From UBA7398 sp963978235 (GTDB lineage Bacteria; Actinomycetota; Actinomycetes; Nanopelagicales; Nanopelagicaceae), in NCBI GenBank assembly GCA_963978235.1, contig CAXBQM010000015.1:1-18860 (forward strand): DNA of 18,860 bases. The letters run 5' to 3'. Below the pieces are notes generated by a model. It saw only the letters and a program-made list of their open reading frames with translations, searched no databases and was not told the origin of the DNA. The first letter of the stretch is position 1. Each line of letters begins with the position of its first letter. Below are positions 7,236 to 14,152 of this stretch, piece by piece. Position numbers and translations under genes: made by a program.

Positions 7236-8305
7236 TGGCACATCAATGGCGCGGAGTTATTGAGGAGTATCGCGATCGGTTACCTGTTTCACCATCGACG
7301 CCAGTTGTCTCACTCTGTGAAGGTGGTACGCCACTTGTCTATGCCTGCACGATTTCGGAAATGCTCAATAACGAAGTCTGGTTAAAATTCGAAGGCGCAA
7401 ATCCCACCGGATCATTTAAAGATCGTGGCATGACGATGGCGATTTCAAAAGCGGCAGAAGAAGGATCAAAAGCAGTTATTTGTGCTTCGACCGGAAATAC
7501 TTCGGCCAGTGCGGCTGCGTATGCAACCAAGGCGAATATGAAACCAGTTGTTCTTGTTCCGCAAGGAAAGATTGCAATGGGAAAACTTGCCCAAGCAATT
7601 GCCCATGGCTCACTGCTCCTTCAGGTTGAAGGAAATTTCGATGATTGTTTAACGCTTGCCCGCGACTTAGCTGAAAAATATCCGGTTTCACTTGTGAACT
7701 CCGTTAACCCATATCGAATCGAAGGTCAGAAGACCGCAAGTTTTGAAGTGATTGATGCGCTCGGTTTTGCACCAGATATGCATGTCTTGCCAGTCGGTAA
7801 TGCTGGAAATATCACCGCTTATTGGAAAGGCTATAAAGAATATTTTGCAGATGGCCTATCTCAGAAGTTACCGCAGATGTGGGGCTTTCAAGCAGCTGGC
7901 GCAGCGCCCATTGTTATCGGAAAGAAAGTTGATAATCCGGAGACAATTGCTACTGCAATTCGAATCGGCAATCCTGCTTCATGGAACCAGGCGATTGAAG
8001 CGCGTGATGAATCTGGCGGGCTGATCGATTCAGTCACTGATGAAGAGATTTTGAACGCCTATCGATTAGTCGCAGGTAAAGAAGGAATTTTCGTTGAACC
8101 GTCATCTGCTGCCGGAATCGCTGGATTGATCAAGAAAAAATCGGAAGGAAAACTGCCGAGCGGAAAGAAAATTGTCATTACAGTGACTGGAAACGGCCTC
8201 AAAGATGTGCAGTGGATTCTCGACGGCGTCTCAGAAGGACATGGCGCACCTATTGTTATTCCGGTTAATGCGCAACGAGCAGCAGAAGTGATTGGCTTGG
8301 CCTGA
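7235..8305 (+). CDS. thrC: Threonine synthase
   Basis: This fold-type-II PLP enzyme converts O-phosphohomoserine to L-threonine. It is the short form: 356 residues, lacking the N-terminal extension of the enteric type and like the mycobacterial enzyme. The PLP-binding lysine is K62 in NPTGSFKDRG, the phosphate-binding glycine loop is VGNAGN (187-192), and STGNTSASAAAYA (85-97) contacts the cofactor. The GTG start at 7235 shares one base with the hom stop (TAGTG), implying coupled translation. Its substrate is made by thrB, the next gene. Confidence 0.96.
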   Translation: MAHQWRGVIEEYRDRLPVSPSTPVVSLCEGGTPLVYACTISEMLNNEVWLKFEGANPTGSFKDRGMTMAISKAAEEGSKAVICASTGNTSASAAAYATKANMKPVVLVPQGKIAMGKLAQAIAHGSLLLQVEGNFDDCLTLARDLAEKYPVSLVNSVNPYRIEGQKTASFEVIDALGFAPDMHVLPVGNAGNITAYWKGYKEYFADGLSQKLPQMWGFQAAGAAPIVIGKKVDNPETIATAIRIGNPASWNQAIEARDESGGLIDSVTDEEILNAYRLVAGKEGIFVEPSSAAGIAGLIKKKSEGKLPSGKKIVITVTGNGLKDVQWILDGVSEGHGAPIVIPVNAQRAAEVIGLA

Positions 8306-9252
8306 TGTCACGGAGAAATAAAGATCGGCTGACGTATAAAGCAACACCAGTTCAAGTTTCGGTGCCGGCCTCATCAGCCAACCTTGGTCCAGCATTTGAC
8401 GCCCTTGGCTTAGCGCTCGATCTTCGCGATGTATATGTTGCACAGATACTTGATGATGAAGGTTTCGATATTGATGTCACCGGAGAAGGTGCTGAAGAAA
8501 TTCCGCGCGATGGTAAGAACTTAGTCATTAAAGCGATGATGCGCGGTTTTGAATTTATGGGTGGCAAACCTCGCGGAATTGCGCTGCGTGCACTTAACAA
8601 TATCCCGCATGGTCGAGGTCTTGGATCGTCAGCTGGCGCAATTGTTGGTGGTCTCAGTCTTGCTCGCGGTTTAGTTCTTAATGGTCCACAGTTAATGAGC
8701 GATAACGATTTCATTGCACTTGCCACAGATTTAGAAGGACATCCCGATAATGTCTCAGCTGCTTTACTTGGTGGGGCAACCATTGCATGGGTTGAAGATC
8801 GAATGGGTGTTGCAACTGGATGTGCAACAAAAATTACCGTTCATCCAGATATTCGAGCTCTCGTTCTCGTCCCCACCTCACATCTTTCTACTGCAAAAGC
8901 GCGACGATTACTGCCAGAATCAATTTCACATCGCGCTGCATCTATCAATGTTGGTCGAAGTGCGTTACTCGTTCATGCACTTTCTTCTCACCCAGAACTA
9001 CTTTTTCCAGCTACCGAAGACCATCTCCATCAAGAATTTCGACGTGAAGGAATGGCTCGATCAGTTGATTTAATGAAGAAACTTCGAGCGGCAGGTGTGG
9101 CGGCAACAATCTCTGGTGCAGGTCCGAGTATTTTGGTTTTGCACACCGGAAACCAACAAGAGCGTGATGAAATTGTGAAATCTGCCGGGGAACATTTCAC
9201 CCCATTTGATCTCGACATTTCTTCTCGTGGCGCGGAGGTTGCGAGCGTATAA
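8305..9252 (+). CDS. thrB: Homoserine kinase (GHMP family)
   Basis: This enzyme phosphorylates homoserine with ATP to give the thrC substrate. At 315 residues it shows all three GHMP-kinase motifs: PASSANLGPAFDALG (21-35), the ATP loop PHGRGLGSSAGA (101-112), and the C-terminal ISGAGPSILVL (269-279). EGHPDN (144-149) lies in the substrate region. The ATG overlaps the thrC stop by one base (TGATG). It is the last gene of the argS-lysA-hom-thrC-thrB run and is followed by a 167-bp gap with weak hairpins. Confidence 0.96.
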   Translation: MSRRNKDRLTYKATPVQVSVPASSANLGPAFDALGLALDLRDVYVAQILDDEGFDIDVTGEGAEEIPRDGKNLVIKAMMRGFEFMGGKPRGIALRALNNIPHGRGLGSSAGAIVGGLSLARGLVLNGPQLMSDNDFIALATDLEGHPDNVSAALLGGATIAWVEDRMGVATGCATKITVHPDIRALVLVPTSHLSTAKARRLLPESISHRAASINVGRSALLVHALSSHPELLFPATEDHLHQEFRREGMARSVDLMKKLRAAGVAATISGAGPSILVLHTGNQQERDEIVKSAGEHFTPFDLDISSRGAEVASV

Positions 9253-9290
9253 ACCGTTAAAAACGGTGGATTTTTCCCACCTAAGCCGTT
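9253..9290 (+). terminator. Weak terminator / alternative hairpins after thrB
   Basis: ACCGTT (9253-9258) pairs with AACGGT (9262-9267) over an AAA loop, with five T at 9271-9275 after three intervening bases. The same AACGG and following TGG can instead pair with CCA (9277-9279) and CCGTT (9286-9290). It looks like a weak or regulated terminator rather than a strong one. Confidence 0.4.
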
Positions 9291-9310
9291 GTGCTATGGT
9301 TTTCCCACCT
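9272..9310 (+). promoter_or_regulatory. Candidate rho promoter within an 11-bp direct repeat
   Basis: An extended -10 element TG-C-TATGGT lies at 9292-9300, predicting a start near 9307 and a leader of about 113 nt before the rho ATG. TTTTCCCACCT occurs twice, at 9272-9282 and 9300-9310, 28 bp apart, bracketing the -35 to +1 region, and may be a regulator site. The rest of the gap (9311-9419) is A-rich with no clear Shine-Dalgarno near the ATG. Confidence 0.45.
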
Positions 9311-9419
9311 GGTAACCGAATTAAGTTCACGAAACAACCAGTAAAAAATCTCAGAAATACCTGCAGGACAATTCCTAAAAAATAACAATCTAAACGCGAG
9401 AAAGAAATAAAAAACCTAC

Positions 9420-11078
9420 ATGGCAGAAACAACTAAAGCCCGCCGAGATTCAGGCGAGCTCTCCGCACTTCTCATCTCTGATCTTCGCAAAGTCGCAAAT
9501 AACCTCGGTATTGAAGGTTACGAAGGTATGAAGAAGCCCGAACTGGTCGAAGCAATTTCAAATCTACAAGCGGCAAATCGCGAAGCGGCAAAGGCAGAGC
9601 GAGAAGCTCGCCGCGCAGAACGCCAAGCAAAGCGAGATCGAAAGAATAATCGCGGCGCTAGTGGCGAAAACCAAGAAAGCAACGAAGACGAAGAGAATGA
9701 AGATTTCGACAATGATTCATCAGAAGATCAAGAGAGTAACAATTCTCGAGAATATAAAGGTAGTGATCGAGTGAACGAAGATAACTCACAAGAACAACGG
9801 AACGATCAGGGCTATGACCGAGGTGATCGTTGGAACCGACGCGATCGTGGCAATCGACGTGACCGCAATGATCGATTTGATCGCGGCAATCGACGAGACC
9901 GAGGCGATCGTGAAATCACGATTTCGGAAGACGATGTACTGCTTCCAGTAGGTGGCTTACTCGATATCCTCGAAAATTATGCATTTATTCGCACCAGCGG
10001 ATATCTGCCAAGTCCTAATGACGTCTATGTAGGGCTGCAACTCGTACGCCGTTATGGACTTCGCAAAGGCGATGTGATCACTGGACAAGTTCGTCAACCA
10101 CGCGAGGGTGAACGCCGCGAAAAATTCAACGCATTGGTGCGACTTGATACCGTCAATGGCGTTGAACCAGAAGCATCTAAAGATCGAGTGGAATTTTCCA
10201 AACTCGTACCGCTTTATCCGCAAGAACGATTACGTCTTGAAACCCAGCCAAATATTCTGACCACGCGCGTCATTGATCTCATTTCACCAATCGGTAAAGG
10301 CCAACGTGGACTTATTGTTTCGCCACCAAAAGCCGGTAAGACAATGGTGTTGCAATCCATCGCGAATGCCATCACAACAAATAATCCAGAATGTCACTTA
10401 ATGGTTGTCCTTGTTGATGAGCGCCCAGAAGAAGTTACCGATATGCAACGTTCGGTTAAGGGAGAAGTCATTGCCTCGACATTTGATCGACCAGCCGATG
10501 ATCACACCTCAGTAGCTGAACTTGCGATTGAACGAGCAAAACGTCTGGTCGAGTTAGGACATGATGTTGTTGTTCTCCTTGATTCCATCACTCGTTTAGG
10601 ACGTGCTTACAACATTGCAGCCCCAGCATCAGGTCGAATTCTTTCTGGTGGTGTTGATTCTGCAGCGTTATATCCACCAAAGAAATTCTTCGGTGCTGCT
10701 CGAAATATTGAAGATGGTGGTTCACTCACAATTCTTGCCACCGCGCTGGTTGAAACTGGTTCGAAGATGGATGAAGTTATTTTCGAAGAGTTCAAAGGCA
10801 CGGGAAATATGGAACTTAAACTCGATCGCAAATTTGCAGATAAGCGAATTTTCCCAGCGGTTGATATTGATGCATCCGGAACTCGTAAGGAAGAAATCCT
10901 TATGGCAACTGAAGAACTCAATATCGTCTGGAAACTTCGTCGCGTGCTACACGCGCTCGATTCTCAGCAAGCGTTAGAGCTCTTGTTAGAGAAGATGAAG
11001 GGCACAAAATCCAACGTCGAATTCTTGATGCAGGTTCAAAAGACTACGGTCGGACCTGATCAAGAGAACGGTAAATAA
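9420..11078 (+). CDS. rho: Transcription termination factor Rho
   Basis: This hexameric RNA-dependent ATPase/translocase ends transcripts that are not being translated. At 552 residues it is longer than the E. coli protein because of an insertion. The Rho N-terminal helical domain covers about 12-48 (LSALLISDLRKVANNLGI). An insertion at about 50-167 is first Ala/Arg/Glu-rich, then acidic, then Arg/Asp/Asn/Gly-rich with RGNRRDR twice. The cold-shock RNA-binding domain covers about 173-250. Walker A SPPKAGKT is at 301-308 and Walker B DVVVLLD at 382-388, followed by the Q/R-loop regions and SGGVDSAALYPPKKFFGAARN. Such polar insertions are known in actinobacterial Rho and bind RNA. All core motifs are intact. 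It seems to have its own promoter rather than relying on the thr operon. Confidence 0.97.
   Translation: MAETTKARRDSGELSALLISDLRKVANNLGIEGYEGMKKPELVEAISNLQAANREAAKAEREARRAERQAKRDRKNNRGASGENQESNEDEENEDFDNDSSEDQESNNSREYKGSDRVNEDNSQEQRNDQGYDRGDRWNRRDRGNRRDRNDRFDRGNRRDRGDREITISEDDVLLPVGGLLDILENYAFIRTSGYLPSPNDVYVGLQLVRRYGLRKGDVITGQVRQPREGERREKFNALVRLDTVNGVEPEASKDRVEFSKLVPLYPQERLRLETQPNILTTRVIDLISPIGKGQRGLIVSPPKAGKTMVLQSIANAITTNNPECHLMVVLVDERPEEVTDMQRSVKGEVIASTFDRPADDHTSVAELAIERAKRLVELGHDVVVLLDSITRLGRAYNIAAPASGRILSGGVDSAALYPPKKFFGAARNIEDGGSLTILATALVETGSKMDEVIFEEFKGTGNMELKLDRKFADKRIFPAVDIDASGTRKEEILMATEELNIVWKLRRVLHALDSQQALELLLEKMKGTKSNVEFLMQVQKTTVGPDQENGK
9843..9901 (+). repeat. Imperfect 36-bp tandem repeat inside rho
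   Basis: Two copies of a 23-bp unit, starting at 9843 and 9879, differ at only two bases. They encode the repeated DRGNRRDR peptide of the Rho insertion. The 36-bp period keeps frame (12 residues), so copy number could change without breaking the gene. Confidence 0.75.
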
Positions 11079-11110
11079 GAGCGCTCAATACTCGAGACGT
11101 TTGCGGCAAT

Positions 11111-11140
11111 TTCGTGAACGGAATGGGTTGGCGTTAGCCT
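11111..11140 (+). promoter_or_regulatory. Putative rpmE promoter
   Basis: The -10 box TAGCCT at 11135-11140 is followed by TA, so this TAGCCTTA is identical to the one before argS and tRNA-Leu. A weak -35 TTCGTG at 11111-11116 gives an 18-bp spacer. The start would be near 11147, just before a structured leader. Confidence 0.45.
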
Positions 11141-11150
11141 TACCCCCTTC

Positions 11151-11176
11151 GCTGGTTCACCGGTAACGGACCCAGC
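11151..11176 (+). ncRNA. Candidate ribosomal protein L31 leader hairpin
   Basis: The sequence folds into a bulged stem. GCTGGT (11151-11156) pairs with ACC-c-AGC (11170-11176, one bulged C). After a 3-nt TCA bulge, CCG (11160-11162) pairs with CGG (11167-11169) around a GTAA tetraloop. It sits about 20 nt before the rpmE start. Conserved L31 leader RNAs, thought to mediate autoregulation, have been described for Actinobacteria; whether this matches that model was not tested. Confidence 0.45.
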
Positions 11177-11195
11177 GGCCACTAAAGGAGAAGAA

Positions 11196-11411
11196 ATGAA
11201 GCCTGAGATCCACCCAAATTACACGGAGACCAAGGTCACCTGTGGTTGTGGCGAAACATTCACCACAAAGAGCACAGTGGCAAGCGGTTCACTCTTCGTT
11301 GAAGTCTGTTCCGTATGTCATCCGTTCTACACCGGAAAGCAGCGCATCCTCGATACCGGTGGTCGCGTCGCGAAGTTCGAAGAGCGATTTAAGAAGAAGA
11401 CAGGTAAGTAA
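11196..11411 (+). CDS. rpmE: 50S ribosomal protein L31 (zinc-binding type)
   Basis: This 71-residue large-subunit ribosomal protein is of the C+ type, with four zinc-ligand cysteines at C16, C18, C38 and C41 (TCGCG and CSVCHPFYTGKQR). The start follows a strong AAAGGAG. It has its own putative promoter and leader and a strong terminator, so it is largely its own unit between rho and prfA, an order conserved in mycobacteria. The zinc-free paralogue that some Actinobacteria induce under zinc starvation is not in this window. Confidence 0.97.
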   Translation: MKPEIHPNYTETKVTCGCGETFTTKSTVASGSLFVEVCSVCHPFYTGKQRILDTGGRVAKFEERFKKKTGK

Positions 11412-11419
11412 CTTTCTAT

Positions 11420-11466
11420 AAAAGACCGTTGCTACTCCTTAGTGAGTGGCGCGGTCTTTTTATTTT
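11420..11466 (+). terminator. Intrinsic terminator after rpmE
   Basis: AAAAGACCG (11420-11428) pairs with CGGTCTTTT (11452-11460). GCTACTC (11431-11437) pairs with GAGTGGC (11444-11450), with one T·G pair. A T-rich run follows to 11466. The prfA Shine-Dalgarno begins right after it, so prfA needs read-through or a promoter I cannot identify. Confidence 0.88.
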
Positions 11467-11483
11467 TCTGAAGGGAGGACTCC

Positions 11484-12572
11484 ATGAGTGACGACAAACG
11501 TTTTGCAAAGATGCCCGAGATTCTCAAAGAGTATGAAGAGTTAGAAGCACAGATGGCAGATCCTTCTATCCATGCTGACCAAGGTAAAGCGCGACAATTA
11601 GGAAAACGTTACGCACAGCTTGGCCCGGTGATCGCTGGCTATCGCGCATGGAAGAGCGCCGTTGATGATTTAGCTGCTGCGAAAGAACTCGTTGAAGTAG
11701 ATCCAGATTTTGCGAAAGAGATTCCACAATTAGAGCAGACGGTTGATCAGACATCGTTAATTTTGGAAGATTTATTATTGCCACGCGATCCTAATGATGA
11801 TCGCGATGTTATTTTAGAAATTAAAGCGGGTGCAGGTGGCGATGAATCCGCGCTCTTTGCCGGCGACCTACTCCGTATGTATCTCCGTTATGCAGAGAAG
11901 CAAGGATGGAAAACGGAAGTCATTGATGCCACCGAAAGTGATTTAGGTGGGTATAAAGATATTTCCGTCGCAGTGAAATCTCGTGGCACACCACAACCTG
12001 GCAAAGCGCCATTTGCTAAATTAAAATTTGAAGGTGGCGTACATCGCGTGCAACGCGTACCAGAGACCGAATCACAAGGTCGAATTCATACATCTGCCGC
12101 CGGCGTACTTGTTCTGCCAGAAGCCGAAGAAATCGATGTCGAAATCAATATGAATGATCTGCGAATTGACGTCTATCGCTCATCTGGGCCAGGTGGCCAG
12201 AGCGTGAACACCACCGATTCGGCGGTGCGCATTACGCATGTGCCAACTGGAATTGTGGTTTCGTGCCAGAACGAGAAGAGCCAATTACAGAATAAAGAGT
12301 CGGCGCTACGCATCTTGCGCGCACGAATGTTGGCGGCAGCTCAAGAAGCTGCTGATGCAGAGGCTGCAGCAACTCGTAAAAGTCAGGTTCGTACTGTTGA
12401 TCGAAGCGAGCGAATTCGCACCTATAACTTTCCGGAAAATCGCTTAAGTGATCATCGCGTGAATTACAAAGCAAATAATCTTGATGCGGTATTAAACGGC
12501 GAACTTGATCCGGTTATTCAATCGTTGCTCGATGCTGACAAAGCGGAGAAGTTAGCCGCCGCTGAGGCGTGA
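11484..12572 (+). CDS. prfA: Peptide chain release factor 1
   Basis: RF1 ends translation at UAA and UAG. This 362-residue protein has the usual length. The catalytic GGQ is at 237-239 in RSSGPGGQSVN. The anticodon-like tripeptide loop reads P-E-T at 193-195 in RVPETESQGRIHTSA, the P-x-T form of RF1 and not the SPF of RF2. The start is supported by GGGAGG 6 nt upstream. It heads a new gene run and is followed by prmC, whose product methylates Q239, a very common pairing. Confidence 0.97.
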   Translation: MSDDKRFAKMPEILKEYEELEAQMADPSIHADQGKARQLGKRYAQLGPVIAGYRAWKSAVDDLAAAKELVEVDPDFAKEIPQLEQTVDQTSLILEDLLLPRDPNDDRDVILEIKAGAGGDESALFAGDLLRMYLRYAEKQGWKTEVIDATESDLGGYKDISVAVKSRGTPQPGKAPFAKLKFEGGVHRVQRVPETESQGRIHTSAAGVLVLPEAEEIDVEINMNDLRIDVYRSSGPGGQSVNTTDSAVRITHVPTGIVVSCQNEKSQLQNKESALRILRARMLAAAQEAADAEAAATRKSQVRTVDRSERIRTYNFPENRLSDHRVNYKANNLDAVLNGELDPVIQSLLDADKAEKLAAAEA

Positions 12573-12591
12573 TTGATTCCGAAAGTAAAAA

Positions 12592-13482
12592 ATGCCGAGT
12601 GTCAGAGAATTAGTCTTAGCGGGGAAAGCGCAGTTAGCAGCAAATAAAATATCGGAAGTCGATGCTGAGATATTTATTGCGCATTTACTTGGCGTAGAAC
12701 GAAAAGAGCTTCATTCATATCCCAATGAAATGCCCGAAGAACAATTTATTGATCTGAAGAGAGATTTCAATCATTTCATCACGGAGCGAATTAATGGCGC
12801 TCCTACCCAATATTTAGTTGGACAAGCACCATTTCGTTATTTGGTTTTCAATGTTGGACCGGGAGTGCTTATTCCGAGGCCAGAAACTGAATTACTTGTT
12901 GATGCCGCGCTTCGAGAGATTAAAGATATTTTTGAAAAACAGAACCGCACAGTGAGCGTTGTCGATTTAGGTGCAGGTAGCGGAGCAATTGCAATTTCAG
13001 TTGCGTTTGAAGCTCAGAAACATAATTTTCCAGTAACAGTTGTTGCAGTTGAGAAAGAAGCTGCGGCCGTGGAATGGCTGAAGAAAAATATTCAAAAATA
13101 CGAAGTAGAGATTCGAGTAGTCCATGGCGATGTGGCAAACGCCCTTCAAGGCGTCAGCGCCGACATTGTGATTGCTAATCCACCCTATATTCCAGAGAGA
13201 ATTGATCTACCGCGAGAGGTTCGGCGCGAACCCTTGTCCGCTCTTATCGGCGGGGTAGATGGCAGCGAAATCCCAAAACGTTTTATCGATGCAGCAGAAC
13301 GAATGGTTAAACCAGGTGGCTTATTTATTCTGGAACATTTTGAAGACCATGGTCCAATTCTTGCTGAGTATTTGAAATCGGGATTTACTGATATTTCTCT
13401 GCATTCAGATCTCACGCAGCGACCACGGTGGACGAGCGCACGTCGAAAATCTAGTATCGATATTCAGGGGCAAGTAAGGTAG
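12592..13482 (+). CDS. prmC: Release factor glutamine methyltransferase PrmC (HemK)
   Basis: This SAM-dependent N5-glutamine methyltransferase modifies the GGQ glutamine of release factors. At 296 residues it shows an N-terminal helical substrate domain (about 1-75), the lead-in GVLIPRPETELLVD (91-104), the SAM loop VVDLGAGSGAIA (123-134) and the catalytic NPPY (196-199). It follows prfA after 19 bp. The ribosome-binding site is poor (GAAAG). All motifs are complete, so function is likely. Confidence 0.95.
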   Translation: MPSVRELVLAGKAQLAANKISEVDAEIFIAHLLGVERKELHSYPNEMPEEQFIDLKRDFNHFITERINGAPTQYLVGQAPFRYLVFNVGPGVLIPRPETELLVDAALREIKDIFEKQNRTVSVVDLGAGSGAIAISVAFEAQKHNFPVTVVAVEKEAAAVEWLKKNIQKYEVEIRVVHGDVANALQGVSADIVIANPPYIPERIDLPREVRREPLSALIGGVDGSEIPKRFIDAAERMVKPGGLFILEHFEDHGPILAEYLKSGFTDISLHSDLTQRPRWTSARRKSSIDIQGQVR

Positions 13483-13486
13483 AGAT

Positions 13487-14143
13487 ATGGGCGAAACGTT
13501 TGCGATAAAACAAGGTCCACGAGCAAAACTAGCGCCACATATTGAGCGAGCAACAGAATTAATTCGAGATGGAAAAATAATCGTAGCGCCGCTTGAAAGC
13601 GCCTATGTATTTGTCTGCGATGCATTTACCCATCAAGCAATTGCAGATATCCATCGCTTTCGCGGTGATAAAGAAGGAACTGCTTGCCAAGTCATTGTTG
13701 GTGATGCAAAGACCGCATCTGGTGTTTCCATTAATTTTCAAACAAAAGCGCAAGAGTTTGCAGATAAGTTCTGGCCCGGGCTGTTAACTATAAATATTGC
13801 AGTGCAAAAAGGTTTAACGTGGGATTTGGGCGATAAACGAGAATTAGGTCAAGTCTCCCTTCGTGTTCCACAGAATAGATTTATGCTCGAACTTGCAAAA
13901 AGTTGTGGACCGTTGGCCGTTGCGAGCGCTGCCCGAGCCGGTATGAAACCCGCGCGCGAACTCTTTGGAATACCTGCGCTCCAATCAGAAATTGCTGCAA
14001 ATTATGATGCGGGAGAGATTGCTGAGGGCGTCGCATCAACCGTAATCGAGATCGCTGGAAACGAGGTAAAAGTCCAGCGAATTGGGGCGATATCGTTAGA
14101 AGAGTTACAGTCAGTAGACCCAAATATCGTTCTACCATCGTAG
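13487..14143 (+). CDS. Degenerate Sua5/YrdC/TsaC-family protein
   Basis: The protein has 218 residues and by fold and position is the Sua5/TsaC homologue (L-threonylcarbamoyl-AMP synthase, t6A tRNA modification) found here in mycobacteria as Rv1301. Retained family landmarks are WPGLLT (96-101), SLRVP (124-128), STVIEI (184-189) and RIGAIS (198-203). The usual PT-x-T-x-YG loop is PLESAYVF (35-42). The K-x-R pair reads R59-G-D61, and the S-x-N motif reads S147-A-A149. Three of the four conserved K, R, S, N residues are therefore changed. It may have lost or altered the threonylcarbamoyl-AMP activity, or the alignment may hide compensating residues. It starts 4 bp after prmC and ends 9 bp before glyA, so it is still kept in the operon. 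The family call is good; the activity is doubtful. Confidence 0.8.
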   Translation: MGETFAIKQGPRAKLAPHIERATELIRDGKIIVAPLESAYVFVCDAFTHQAIADIHRFRGDKEGTACQVIVGDAKTASGVSINFQTKAQEFADKFWPGLLTINIAVQKGLTWDLGDKRELGQVSLRVPQNRFMLELAKSCGPLAVASAARAGMKPARELFGIPALQSEIAANYDAGEIAEGVASTVIEIAGNEVKVQRIGAISLEELQSVDPNIVLPS

Positions 14144-14152
14144 GCTTATGGC

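Noticed and set aside
8352..8783. 143-codon minus-strand open frame opposite thrB
   Set aside because: It lies wholly inside a well-supported gene, its composition is Ser/Pro/Arg-rich as expected of an antisense shadow, and it has no ribosome-binding site or family motif.
9296..9385. A 29-codon upstream reading frame before rho (starts ATG GTT TTC), a possible leader peptide
   Set aside because: Its ATG lies inside the putative -10 element TATGGT, so it would not be transcribed from that promoter, and it has no Shine-Dalgarno.
11460..11483. T-rich TATTTTT before prfA as a promoter -10
   Set aside because: It belongs to the terminator T run and has no -35 partner at proper distance outside the hairpin.
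13487..14143. Calling the Sua5-like gene a pseudogene
   Set aside because: The frame is full length with no stops or frameshifts and is tightly coupled to its neighbours, which argues for a retained product despite the changed motifs.
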